A stretch of 64,000 bases of DNA from Falsirhodobacter halotolerans (GTDB taxonomy: Bacteria; Pseudomonadota; Alphaproteobacteria; Rhodobacterales; Rhodobacteraceae): NCBI RefSeq assembly GCF_022899245.1, contig NZ_JALJAZ010000001.1:961501-1025500 (forward strand), given 5' to 3'. The translations under genes were made by a program, and so were the position numbers. Shown here in pieces: positions 1-8,440 of this stretch. The notes beneath the pieces were generated by a model. The model was not told the DNA's origin. It did not search any database and saw only the letters and a program-made list of their open reading frames with translations. Position 1 is the stretch's first letter. Each line of letters opens with the position of its first letter.

Positions 1-321
1 CGCCGCTGGCGCCCGATCCCCCGGCTGATCGGGGTCTTCCTGATGGACATGGCCTGGTCCAATCTGCAGGTGGCCAGGGTCATTCTGGGGCGGCGGCAGC
101 CCCGCTCCAGCATCGTGGAGGTGCCGTTGGACACCCGCGACCGCGCCATTCTGGCCATCATGTCGATCATCATCACGGCCACCCCCGGCACGGCTTGGCT
201 GGGCTGGAACCCCCGCAGCGGCATATTGCTGATGCACGTCTTCGACCTTGAGGAAGAAGAGATGTGGCGCGACCTGATGAAAACTCGCTACGAAAAGACG
301 TTGAGGGAGATTTTCGAATGA
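1..321 (+). CDS. mrpE: Na+/H+ antiporter subunit E (MrpE/PhaE), 5'-truncated by window edge
   Basis: Membrane subunit of the multisubunit Mrp/Pha cation-proton antiporter, which exports Na+ or K+ in exchange for protons. The reading frame is open from base 1 (RRWRPIPRL...), so the N-terminus lies outside the window; an internal ATG at 43 is not the real start. The visible 106 residues match the C-terminal half of the MNHE family: a membrane segment, then the conserved short cytoplasmic tail with TPGTAWLG and VFDLEEEE. The stop overlaps the next start in an ATGA at 318-321, so E, F and G are translationally coupled. Assignment rests on family resemblance plus the E-F-G gene order. Confidence 0.9.
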   Translation, partial: RRWRPIPRLIGVFLMDMAWSNLQVARVILGRRQPRSSIVEVPLDTRDRAILAIMSIIITATPGTAWLGWNPRSGILLMHVFDLEEEEMWRDLMKTRYEKTLREIFE

Positions 322-590
322 TCCTGCCGATCGCGCTGTTCCTTGCGCAGGGGATGCTGGCCTTCGCGCTGCTGTTCGCCTGCATCCGCATGATGCGCGG
401 CCCGCGCGCGCAGGATCGCGTTCTGGCGCTCGACACAGCCTATGTCGTGTCGATGCTGCTTCTGATGACCCTTGGCATCCAGACCGGCACCGTCTTCTTC
501 TTCGAAGCGTCGCTGGTCATCGCGATCCTCGGGTTCGTGGCGACCGTGGCCCTTGCGAAATTCCTGATGCGCGGTGAGGTGATCGAATGA
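318..590 (+). CDS. mrpF: Na+/H+ antiporter subunit F (MrpF/PhaF)
   Basis: Small membrane subunit of the Mrp/Pha antiporter, 90 residues, the normal family length, with three hydrophobic segments. The motif GPRAQDRVLALDT around residues 31-43 is typical of MrpF. I use ATG 318 rather than the longer frame from 264, because 318 overlaps the mrpE stop and the extra upstream residues are hydrophilic and unlike the family. It overlaps mrpG by ATGA at 587-590. Confidence 0.93.
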   Translation: MILPIALFLAQGMLAFALLFACIRMMRGPRAQDRVLALDTAYVVSMLLLMTLGIQTGTVFFFEASLVIAILGFVATVALAKFLMRGEVIE

Positions 591-933
591 GCACGCTGCC
601 GCTTTGGGCCGATATCCTCGTGAGCCTGCTTCTCCTGCTGGGCGCGTCTCTGGCGCTTATTGGGGGGATTGGGCTTTTGAAGCTGGACACCTTTTACAAG
701 CGCATCCACGCGCCATCGATCATCACCTGCGGGGCGACGGTGGTGATCGTGCTTGCCTCGATGCTGTATTTCTCGGTGAAGGGCGGGCGGTTCACCATCC
801 ACGAGATCCTGATCGCGGTATTCGTGATCTGCACCACGCCCGTCACGCTGATGCTTCTGGGGCGGGCGGCGCTGTATCGCGACCGATTGGAGAACCGCGC
901 GCCCGCGGTGGCCAAGGACGGCGACACCACCCG

Positions 934-943
<10 letters not shown>
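587..943 (+). CDS. mrpG: Na+/H+ antiporter subunit G (MrpG/PhaG)
   Basis: Last subunit of the Mrp/Pha antiporter operon, 118 residues with three predicted membrane helices. The segment GGIGLLKLDTFYKRIHAPS (residues 25-43) is the conserved MrpG signature. Start ATG 587 overlaps the mrpF stop. Its 3' end overlaps the convergent modC stop by 10 bp (934-943), and there is no room for a separate terminator. Together with mrpE and mrpF it shows that the window begins inside a pH/sodium homeostasis operon. Confidence 0.93.
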
Positions 944-1979
<1,036 letters not shown>

Positions 1980-1983
<4 letters not shown>

Positions 1984-2666
1984 GCGCGCAACCGCCTTGC
2001 AAAGGCGCGGGCCAGCCATTCCGACATCAGGATCGCCCCCAGCGACAGGACCACGGACACGACGACCAGCCGAATCGCCCGCTCCTCCCCGCCGGGGGCC
2101 TGCAGCAGCGCATAGATGGCCGAGGGAAGGGTTTGCGTCTGGCCGGGAATGTTCGACACGAAGGTAATGGTCGCGCCGAATTCCCCCATCGCCTTGGCGA
2201 AGGCCAGGATGGAGCCTGCGAGCACCCCCGGCACCGCCAAGGGCAGGGTGACGGTGGCGAAGACCCGCATCGGGTGGGCACCCAGCGTGGCGGCAGCGGC
2301 CTCCAGCCCGGGGTCGATCGCCTCGAAGGAAAGGCGCATGGCGCGGACCATCAGCGGGAACGCCATGATGCCTGCCGCCAGCGCGGCCCCGGTCCAGTTG
2401 AAGGCGAAAACGATCCCCCATTCGGCCAACGCGCCCCCGATCCATCCGCGCCGCCCGAAGGTCAGAAGCAGAAGATACCCCGTCACGACCGGGGGCAGGA
2501 TCAACGGCACATGGACCAGACCGTTCAGCAGGTCGCGCCCCGGAAACCGCCAGCGGGCGAGGGCAAAGGCGATGAACACCCCGAAGGGCAGGCTGACCGC
2601 CGTGGCGACGCCGGCCACCTGCAGCGACAGGCGGATGGCCTGCCATTCCTCGGGCGTGAACAGCAT
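1980..2666 (-). CDS. modB: Molybdate ABC transporter permease ModB
   Basis: Inner-membrane channel subunit of the molybdate importer, 228 residues with about five membrane helices. The EAA-type loop that contacts ModC is visible around ATLGAHPMRVFATVTLPLA. The pattern PLILPPVVTGYLLL near the first cytoplasmic loop is typical of ModB. Start ATG 2666 lies 1 nt from the modA stop and the stop overlaps modC, so the three genes are very probably one transcript. Confidence 0.95.
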
Positions 2667-2667
2667 G

Positions 2668-3405
2668 TCAGGGCAGGACCTTGAATCCCTGATCCGCGAA
2701 GACCGCCCCGGCGGCGGGCTGGGACAGGTAGGTCAGGAACGCCTCCGCCGCCTCGGGATGGGTGCCACGGATCACGGCGGCGGGATAGGTGATGGGGGTG
2801 TGGCTGTCCTCGGGGAAGGTGGCCACCACGCGAACCGCGGGTTCCGCCACCGCATCCGAGGCATAGACGATGCCATAGGGCGCTTCGCCCGCCGCCACGA
2901 GGGCCAGCGCCGCGCGCACGTTGTCGGCCTGCGCCACGTCAGCGCGGACGTGGTCCCACAGGCCAAGTGTGCGCAACGCCTCCTGCCCGTAAACCCCGGC
3001 GGGGACCGAATCGACCAGCGCCATCGCCAGCTTCCCCCCCGACAGGGCGTCGGGCAGGCGTTCGATCGTTGTCTCCGGCGCGTCCGTGGCCGCCACGAGG
3101 ACCAAGGTGTTTCCCAAAAGATCCCTCCGCGTTCCCATTATCGTTACCCCCGCCTCATCCACCGCGTCCATCCAGTCGGTCGAGGCGGAGATGAAGACGT
3201 CGGTGGGCGCGCCTTGGATGATCTGCTGCGCCAAGACCGAAGAGCCGGCATAGGAGATGACCAGATCGTCGCCCGACTGCGCCTTCCAGTCCGGGGCGAT
3301 GGTGTCGAACGCGGTCTTGAGGCTGGCGGCGGCGAACACCGTCACGGTGTCGGCCTGGGCCATGACGGGCAGGGCGATCAGGACAAGGGGGGCAAGGCGC
3401 AGCAT
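2668..3405 (-). CDS. modA: Molybdate-binding periplasmic protein ModA
   Basis: Periplasmic receptor that captures molybdate (often also tungstate) for ModBC. It has 245 residues. The start at ATG 3405 gives a clean signal peptide (MLRLAPLVLIALPVMAQA, cleavage before DTV); the longer open frame upstream runs antisense into opgH and is rejected. VFAAASLKTAFD and ISYAGSSVLAQQI are characteristic ModA oxyanion-binding stretches. It is the first gene of modABC, downstream of the opgH terminator, with a possible Mo-box-like site just upstream. Confidence 0.95.
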   Translation of the reverse strand: MLRLAPLVLIALPVMAQADTVTVFAAASLKTAFDTIAPDWKAQSGDDLVISYAGSSVLAQQIIQGAPTDVFISASTDWMDAVDEAGVTIMGTRRDLLGNTLVLVAATDAPETTIERLPDALSGGKLAMALVDSVPAGVYGQEALRTLGLWDHVRADVAQADNVRAALALVAAGEAPYGIVYASDAVAEPAVRVVATFPEDSHTPITYPAAVIRGTHPEAAEAFLTYLSQPAAGAVFADQGFKVLP

Positions 3406-3426
3406 CGGAATATCCCGTTGTGTTTC

Positions 3427-3453
3427 ATCGAACATATCACGTGGAACAGCGAT
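3427..3453 (-). promoter_or_regulatory. Possible ModE/Mo-box-like operator before modA
   Basis: About 22 bp upstream of the modA start there is a 27-bp segment that begins ATCG and ends CGAT, with an ATAT near one arm and a central CACGTG. The outline resembles the ATCG...ATAT...CGAT Mo-box bound by ModE-type molybdate regulators, but the inner positions are poorly symmetrical. Location is the main argument. No modE gene is seen in the window. Confidence 0.3.
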
Positions 3454-3465
3454 CCTGCGCAAGGG

Positions 3466-3492
3466 AAAAGAAAAACCGCCCCGAAGGGCGGC
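3466..3492 (-). terminator. Rho-independent terminator of the opg operon
   Basis: Reading on the minus strand, a CCGCCC/GGGCGG stem closed by a four-base loop is followed by TTTTTCTTTT. It begins just past the opgH stop (3495) and ends before the modA promoter region, so it separates opgH transcription from modABC, which has the same direction. Confidence 0.88.
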
Positions 3493-3494
3493 GT

Positions 3495-5243
3495 TCACGG
3501 GGTGCCGTTCTTTTGCCACGCGGCCAGCGCCTGATCGTTCAGCGCCAGCACGGGAGAGGGGATCACGTCGATCGGCGTTGCAAATAGGCGCGACCGGCTG
3601 CGCTGCGACGTCCAGGATATGATCAGGGGGGCCAGGATCATCGGCACCACGATGGGCAGCAGCCACGGCACAAGACCGGACACGAAGAACCAGGTCGCGG
3701 CCAGGCCCGCCGCGCCGGTCAGGACGATCCACCACGTCGCCTCCCACCCCTCGGCCACGGTCAAGGTGCCGTCGCCACGGTTGTTCGTGGGCCAGCCGCT
3801 GTCGGCGCCAAGCAGAACCTGCAGCACCGACCGCGTCTGAAACATCATCAGGATCGGCGCGTTGATCGACGACAGGAGGAGTTCGGCGAAGGTCGACCGC
3901 GCCACAAGCCCCGCACCCCCGAACCGTTTGGCCCGACCCGAGGTAATCGCATCCGCCACCACAAGAAACTTCGGCAGGAACAGAAGGCCGAAAATGCCGA
4001 TGGCCAGCCCGATGGCCTTCCACGTCTCGTCCGATGGAAAGATGGGGAAGGGCCAGTTTTCGACGGGGAAATAGTTCAGGGGCGGGGCGAACCACGGCGC
4101 CGCGATGGAGGAGATGAGGAATCCCAACCAGAACAGCGGCGCGATATAGGACAGGATGCCCTGCACGAAGACAAAGCGGTTCCATGGACGCAGGCCCGGG
4201 GCGGCGACGATCTTGGAATGCTGCAGGTTGCCCTGACACCACCGCCGGTCGCGCTTGGCGTGATCGACGATGTTCTCCGGCCCCTCCTCGAAGCTGCCGG
4301 CCAGATCGTCATCCAGGCGCACGACCCAGCCCGCACGGGCCAGAAGGGCCGCCTCGACATAGTCGTGGCTGAGGATGTGCCCGCCGAACGGGGGGCTTCC
4401 GGGCAGTTCGGGCAAGCCGCAGCTTTCGGCAAAGGCGCGGCATCGGACGATGGCGTTATGCCCCCAGAAAGGCCCCGTGGTGCCCTGCATCATTGCCAGA
4501 CCACGCGCGAAGATCGGGGAATGGAAGCTTGCGGAAAACTGCATCGCCCGCCCGAAACGGGCGGTGGCGCGGGTCACCTTGGGCAGGGTCTGCAACAGGC
4601 CCAGCTTGGGATCCGCCTCCATCCGGCGGGCCATTTCGACGATGGTCGCCCCCTCCATCAGGCTGTCGGCGTCCAGGATCAGCGCGAAATCATAGGCCGC
4701 GCCCGAGCTTTGGAAGAAATCCTCGATATTGCCGGCCTTGCGCCCCGTATTGTCCGCGCGCCGACGATAGAACATCCGCCCCTCGCCATCGCAATCGTCC
4801 AGCAGGCGTTCGAACCAATGCCGCTCCAACGCCGCGATGTCCTCCTTGCGGGTGTCGGACAGGATGGCGAAGTGGAAATGGTCGGAATGGCCCGTCGCCT
4901 TCAGGGAGCGGTCCATCGCGACGATGCGGGCAAAGACCGTGACTGGATCCTCGTTATAGACCGGAACCAGAATCGCGGTGCGTGTCGTCAGCCCGGTGAA
5001 TGGCGGAAGGGCCGGGGCCTTGGCGCGGGTCATCATGCCCAGAATGGCCTGCACCGCCCCCCACGCCAGCCAGAAGGTCGAGATCCAGATGAAGGCCGAC
5101 CGGACGATATCCATCGCGTCCAACCCGTCCGACCAGCCGAATTGCAGGAACAGCAAGAACGCCCCGCAGGCCGACAACAGGCTCACGCTCAGTCCAAGGG
5201 TGCGAGAGAGATAGGCACCAGCGGAGGTGTGGGCGGACACCAT
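3495..5243 (-). CDS. opgH: Osmoregulated periplasmic glucan glucosyltransferase OpgH (MdoH)
   Basis: Membrane-bound family 2 glycosyltransferase that polymerises UDP-glucose into the backbone of osmoregulated periplasmic glucans and moves it across the inner membrane. It has 582 residues, shorter than the enterobacterial protein because the long N-terminal cytoplasmic extension is absent. Two N-terminal helices are followed by a GT2 catalytic domain (about residues 90-310) with VPVYNEDP, the metal-binding LDADS, the LSHDYVEAAL acid motif and the processivity signature RRWCQGNL. Several C-terminal membrane helices follow. A 52-codon ORF lies directly upstream, 3 nt from this start, and may supply or represent the missing N-terminal region. 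Confidence 0.93.
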   Translation of the reverse strand: MVSAHTSAGAYLSRTLGLSVSLLSACGAFLLFLQFGWSDGLDAMDIVRSAFIWISTFWLAWGAVQAILGMMTRAKAPALPPFTGLTTRTAILVPVYNEDPVTVFARIVAMDRSLKATGHSDHFHFAILSDTRKEDIAALERHWFERLLDDCDGEGRMFYRRRADNTGRKAGNIEDFFQSSGAAYDFALILDADSLMEGATIVEMARRMEADPKLGLLQTLPKVTRATARFGRAMQFSASFHSPIFARGLAMMQGTTGPFWGHNAIVRCRAFAESCGLPELPGSPPFGGHILSHDYVEAALLARAGWVVRLDDDLAGSFEEGPENIVDHAKRDRRWCQGNLQHSKIVAAPGLRPWNRFVFVQGILSYIAPLFWLGFLISSIAAPWFAPPLNYFPVENWPFPIFPSDETWKAIGLAIGIFGLLFLPKFLVVADAITSGRAKRFGGAGLVARSTFAELLLSSINAPILMMFQTRSVLQVLLGADSGWPTNNRGDGTLTVAEGWEATWWIVLTGAAGLAATWFFVSGLVPWLLPIVVPMILAPLIISWTSQRSRSRLFATPIDVIPSPVLALNDQALAAWQKNGTP

Positions 5244-5246
5244 GGA

Positions 5247-5405
5247 TCAGAGACCCGCCTTCGCACGCCAAGGGCGGAACAGGCGCGCGATGAGCGAGGG
5301 TGTGGACCGTGTCAATACTTGCTTCGGCATCGCAAGCGGCGCGTTCGGAAGTGTTCCGCGAGGCGCCGAGGGGGCAGCGGGCGTCGGCTTGGGCTGGGTC
5401 GTCAT
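5247..5405 (-). CDS. Small 52-aa ORF between opgG and opgH (opgI-like candidate)
   Basis: A 53-codon frame starting at ATG 5405 that overlaps the opgG stop in an ATGA and ends 3 nt before the opgH start. The product is Pro/Ala-rich and basic (ends LFRPWRAKAGL) with no membrane segment. Rhodobacter sphaeroides is reported to carry a small gene, opgI, between opgG and opgH, and position and size fit that. The stretch NAPLAMPKQVLTR also resembles N-terminal cytoplasmic sequence of longer OpgH proteins, so it could be a detached OpgH N-terminus. Coding status is inferred from the tight coupling, not from homology. Confidence 0.55.
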   Translation of the reverse strand: MTTQPKPTPAAPSAPRGTLPNAPLAMPKQVLTRSTPSLIARLFRPWRAKAGL

Positions 5406-7045
5406 GCGTTGATCCATTGATAAAGCCAGGTTTCCGACAATTTGCGTCCGTAACCGGCCAGATGTGCGCCAAGTTCCACGACCGCCCCGGAATCGCCCGT
5501 CACGTCCATGATCAACCGCCACATGTCGGTGCCCGGAATGCGCACCAGACTGACATGTTCGACCGTGCCGTTCTGGACGTTGACCACAGGTTCCAGCATC
5601 GCGTCGGCGGGCAGGTTGGCAATCACGCCGCCCCGGAAATCCACGACATACTTGCGGAAGTTGTCGCCGTTGTTCAGCCCCGAAACGCCGCCCGCGCCCG
5701 AACGGGTGTCATAGACATAGGCGAGCGACTGGTTCGGATCGGCCGCCATCGCGCCCCACCGCAGGGAATAGGCGTATTCGCGGGCGTCGCCCTTCTTGAA
5801 CTCTTCATCCGGAACCCAGAAGGCGACGATGTTGTCGTTCACCTCGGAGTCGGTGGGGATCTCCACCAGCCGCACGGATCCCGGACCCCAGTCGCCGATG
5901 GGTTGCACCATGGCCGACGGTCGGCGTTCATACAGCGCCTCCATGTCTTGGAAGCTTTCGAATTCGCGGTCCCGCTGATACAGGCCGAAGGACCGGGGCG
6001 AGCTTTCGCCCAGATACGAGCCGCCAAGGCGCGGCGGGTTGTTCAGCGGCCGCCAGATGATCTCACCCGAGTTGCGCTCGATCCGCAAACCGTCGGAATC
6101 GTGAACGTTGGGGCGGAAGTCGTCGTAGTTCGCCCGGTTGGATTCCGAGAACATATACATCGACGTCAGCGGGGCCACGCCCAGTTGCTGCACATCCTGA
6201 CGGGCGAAGATGCGCGCGGTGACGACCATCACCGTCTCCTCGCCCGGCGTGATCAGGAAGCGATAGGCCCCCGTGACGGAGGGGCTTTCCATCGCGGCAT
6301 AGACCACGATCGTCATCGACCCGTCGGTCGGACGCTCAAGATAGAAGCGGGAGAAGCGGGGGAATTCCTCCTGCCCGCCGGACGCGGTGTTGATCGCCAG
6401 CCCGCGCGCCGACAGGCCATAGCTGTTGCCGCGCCCCAGTGCGCGGAAATACGACGCGCCCAGAAAGGCCACCAGTTCGTCATAGACGTCCGGGCGGTTC
6501 AGCGGGGTCGCAAGACGGAAGCCCGCAACGCCCGGCAGTTCCAGATGCGGTTGAAACCGGTCGGCAAGATCGTTGTAATAATCAAAGTCGTCGGTGGAGA
6601 AATGCATCTCGGTCGCCGAACCGTCCTGCACTTCGAACACTCGCACGGGATCGCTGTAGAGCCACCCCATGTGGAACGCCTCGACCCGGAACATCGATCC
6701 GGGGGCATCGGACCAGCGCGCATTGGGGGAACGGAAGTTGATCGCGCGGTAATCGTCATATCCAAGGTTGCCAAGGGCGCCGGTCGGTTTGGACGGGGCC
6801 ACATACGCCTCGGTCGCGGCCGTCCGCATCTCCTGGGTCAGCATGTCGAAATCGAACGGCATCGTCACCGGCGCGGTGGGCGGCGTCAATTCGGTCGCGA
6901 CCGGGGGCTGCGGATCCTGGGGCGGCGGCGGCGCGTCCTGGGCGTGGACCGGCATGGCCATCAGGGCGGCACTGGCGGCCCCGGTCGCCAGCAACGCGCG
7001 GCGGGTGAAACGGGCTGACGACGGACGTGTGCGGGACTGGGACAA
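5402..7045 (-). CDS. opgG: Periplasmic glucan biosynthesis protein OpgG/OpgD family
   Basis: Periplasmic protein needed to build or branch osmoregulated glucans made by OpgH. The MdoG domain fills most of the 547 residues (for example GNSYGLSARGLAINT, the FPRFSRFYLERP stretch and a C-terminal Ig-like part). The N-terminus carries a twin-arginine-like signal, TRRALLATGAASAALM followed by VHAQD, which is more typical of OpgD than of Sec-exported OpgG. No ATG lies close to the signal peptide. I chose TTG 7045, about 18 codons before the twin-arginine pair; an ATG at 7222 would add 59 unconserved residues and overlap the pstS Pho box. It is first in the opg operon. Confidence 0.88.
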   Translation of the reverse strand: MSQSRTRPSSARFTRRALLATGAASAALMAMPVHAQDAPPPPQDPQPPVATELTPPTAPVTMPFDFDMLTQEMRTAATEAYVAPSKPTGALGNLGYDDYRAINFRSPNARWSDAPGSMFRVEAFHMGWLYSDPVRVFEVQDGSATEMHFSTDDFDYYNDLADRFQPHLELPGVAGFRLATPLNRPDVYDELVAFLGASYFRALGRGNSYGLSARGLAINTASGGQEEFPRFSRFYLERPTDGSMTIVVYAAMESPSVTGAYRFLITPGEETVMVVTARIFARQDVQQLGVAPLTSMYMFSESNRANYDDFRPNVHDSDGLRIERNSGEIIWRPLNNPPRLGGSYLGESSPRSFGLYQRDREFESFQDMEALYERRPSAMVQPIGDWGPGSVRLVEIPTDSEVNDNIVAFWVPDEEFKKGDAREYAYSLRWGAMAADPNQSLAYVYDTRSGAGGVSGLNNGDNFRKYVVDFRGGVIANLPADAMLEPVVNVQNGTVEHVSLVRIPGTDMWRLIMDVTGDSGAVVELGAHLAGYGRKLSETWLYQWINA

Positions 7046-7216
7046 TGCGGGATACCAAACGTGACGTAGGATTCGGGTTGCTTGCGTATATTGCCCGTAA
7101 ATTGGGCGTGGCAAGCGGATGCCGGGCCGTGGCCCCCATTTCGGCACCAGATCGCCGGTATTTCTCCGTGTCACTGCCGGAAAATTGGGCGGAGGGGGAC
7201 CCGCAAAACGCCACGA

Positions 7217-7234
7217 TGTCATGAAACTGTCACA
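7217..7234 (+). promoter_or_regulatory. Pho box (PhoB-binding site) upstream of pstS
   Basis: Two direct repeats, TGTCAT (7217-7222) and TGTCAC (7228-7233), are spaced 11 bp start to start with an A-rich gap. This is the classical PhoB box. PhoB itself is encoded at the end of the downstream operon, so the circuit is probably autoregulated. Confidence 0.9.
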
Positions 7235-7241
7235 TTGGTTT

Positions 7242-7247
7242 TACATA
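7242..7247 (+). promoter_or_regulatory. Candidate -10 element of the pstS promoter
   Basis: TACATA lies 8 bp after the second Pho half-site, the spacing expected when PhoB replaces a -35 element. It predicts a transcription start near 7254 and a leader of about 70 nt before pstS. Confidence 0.55.
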
Positions 7248-7325
7248 CAGGTCGCATTCCGCCGGTAGCCATACGGGCAAGAGGTCCGACCAAGGCCTTG
7301 GGTAATCGTATATCAGGAGACAGAG

Positions 7326-8354
7326 ATGTCGCTCATGAAACTCACCGCGTCCACCTTCGCCATCGCCACGGCTTTTGCCGGGGTCGCCTCGGCTCAGGGC
7401 CGCGAGCAGGTGCAGGTCGCCGGGTCGTCGACCGTTCTTCCCTACTCCACCATCGTGGCCGAAGCCTTTGGCGAGAACTTCGACTTCCCGACCCCGGTCG
7501 TGCAATCGGGCGGTTCGTCGGCGGGCCTGCAGCAGTTCTGTCAGGGCGTGGGCGAGAATACGCCCGACATCGCCAACGCCTCGCGTCTGATCCGCGAAAG
7601 CGAGATCGAGACCTGCCACGCCAACGGCGTGACCGACATCATGCATGTCCAGATCGGGTATGACGGGATCGTCTTCGCCTCCGACATCAACGGCGAAGCC
7701 TTCGAATTCACTCCGGAAGACTGGTACAAGGCGCTGGCCGCGCAGGTCGTCGTGGACGGCGAACTGGTCGCCAACCCCTACACCACCTGGAACGAAGTGA
7801 ATGCCGACCTGCCGGAACAGCCGATCCTGGCCTTCATTCCGGGCACCAAGCACGGCACCCGCGAAGTGTTCGAGGAGAAGGTCATGGCCGCGGGCTGCGA
7901 AGCCTCCGGCGCGCTGGAAGAAATGACGGCGATGACCGACGAGGACGCGGCGGAAGAGGCCTGCGTCGCGATCCGCACCGACGGTCGTTCGGTCGATATC
8001 GATGGCGATTACACCGAGACGCTGGCCCGCATCCAGTCGGACGCGAACGGCATCGGCGTGTTCGGTCTTTCGTTCTATGAAAACAACACCAACACGCTGC
8101 AAGTGGCGACCATGTCCGGTGTGACCCCGTCGACCGAGACCATCGCCTCGGGCGAATACCCGGTGTCCCGCCCGCTGCAGTTCTATGTCAAGAAGGCCCA
8201 TATCGGCGTCATCCCCGGCCTGAAGGAATTCGTCGAATTCTTCGTGTCCGACGACATGGCCGGCCCGAACGGCCCGCTGGCCGCCTATGGCCTCGTGTCG
8301 GACCCGGAGCTGGCCCAGACGCAGGCGGCTGTCGCGGCGGAAGAAACCATGTAA
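7326..8354 (+). CDS. pstS: Phosphate-binding periplasmic protein PstS
   Basis: High-affinity phosphate receptor of the Pst importer, 342 residues. A Sec signal peptide (residues 1-23, ending VASAQ) precedes the mature start GREQVQVAGSSTVLPYS, where GSSTV is the phosphate-binding loop. QSGGSSAGLQQFC and GTKHGTREVF supply the other phosphate contacts. An AGGAGACAGAG ribosome site precedes ATG 7326. It is the first gene of pstSCAB-phoU-phoB behind a Pho box; a stable hairpin follows it, which may raise its level relative to the membrane subunits. Confidence 0.96.
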   Translation: MSLMKLTASTFAIATAFAGVASAQGREQVQVAGSSTVLPYSTIVAEAFGENFDFPTPVVQSGGSSAGLQQFCQGVGENTPDIANASRLIRESEIETCHANGVTDIMHVQIGYDGIVFASDINGEAFEFTPEDWYKALAAQVVVDGELVANPYTTWNEVNADLPEQPILAFIPGTKHGTREVFEEKVMAAGCEASGALEEMTAMTDEDAAEEACVAIRTDGRSVDIDGDYTETLARIQSDANGIGVFGLSFYENNTNTLQVATMSGVTPSTETIASGEYPVSRPLQFYVKKAHIGVIPGLKEFVEFFVSDDMAGPNGPLAAYGLVSDPELAQTQAAVAAEETM

Positions 8355-8394
8355 GACGCGCGGAGGGGCGCCCGCCCTTCCAAATGTCCAAAAG

Positions 8395-8419
8395 CCCGGC
8401 CGCATCCGGCGGCCGGGCG
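8395..8419 (+). terminator. Intercistronic hairpin between pstS and pstC
   Basis: A perfect 10-bp stem, GCCCGGCCGC/GCGGCCGGGC, with a 5-nt loop and no T-run. It is more likely a partial terminator or mRNA stabiliser than a full stop, because pstC has no obvious promoter of its own and follows 21 bp later. Confidence 0.7.
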
Positions 8420-8440
8420 TTCCCATGAACGAGATCCGAT

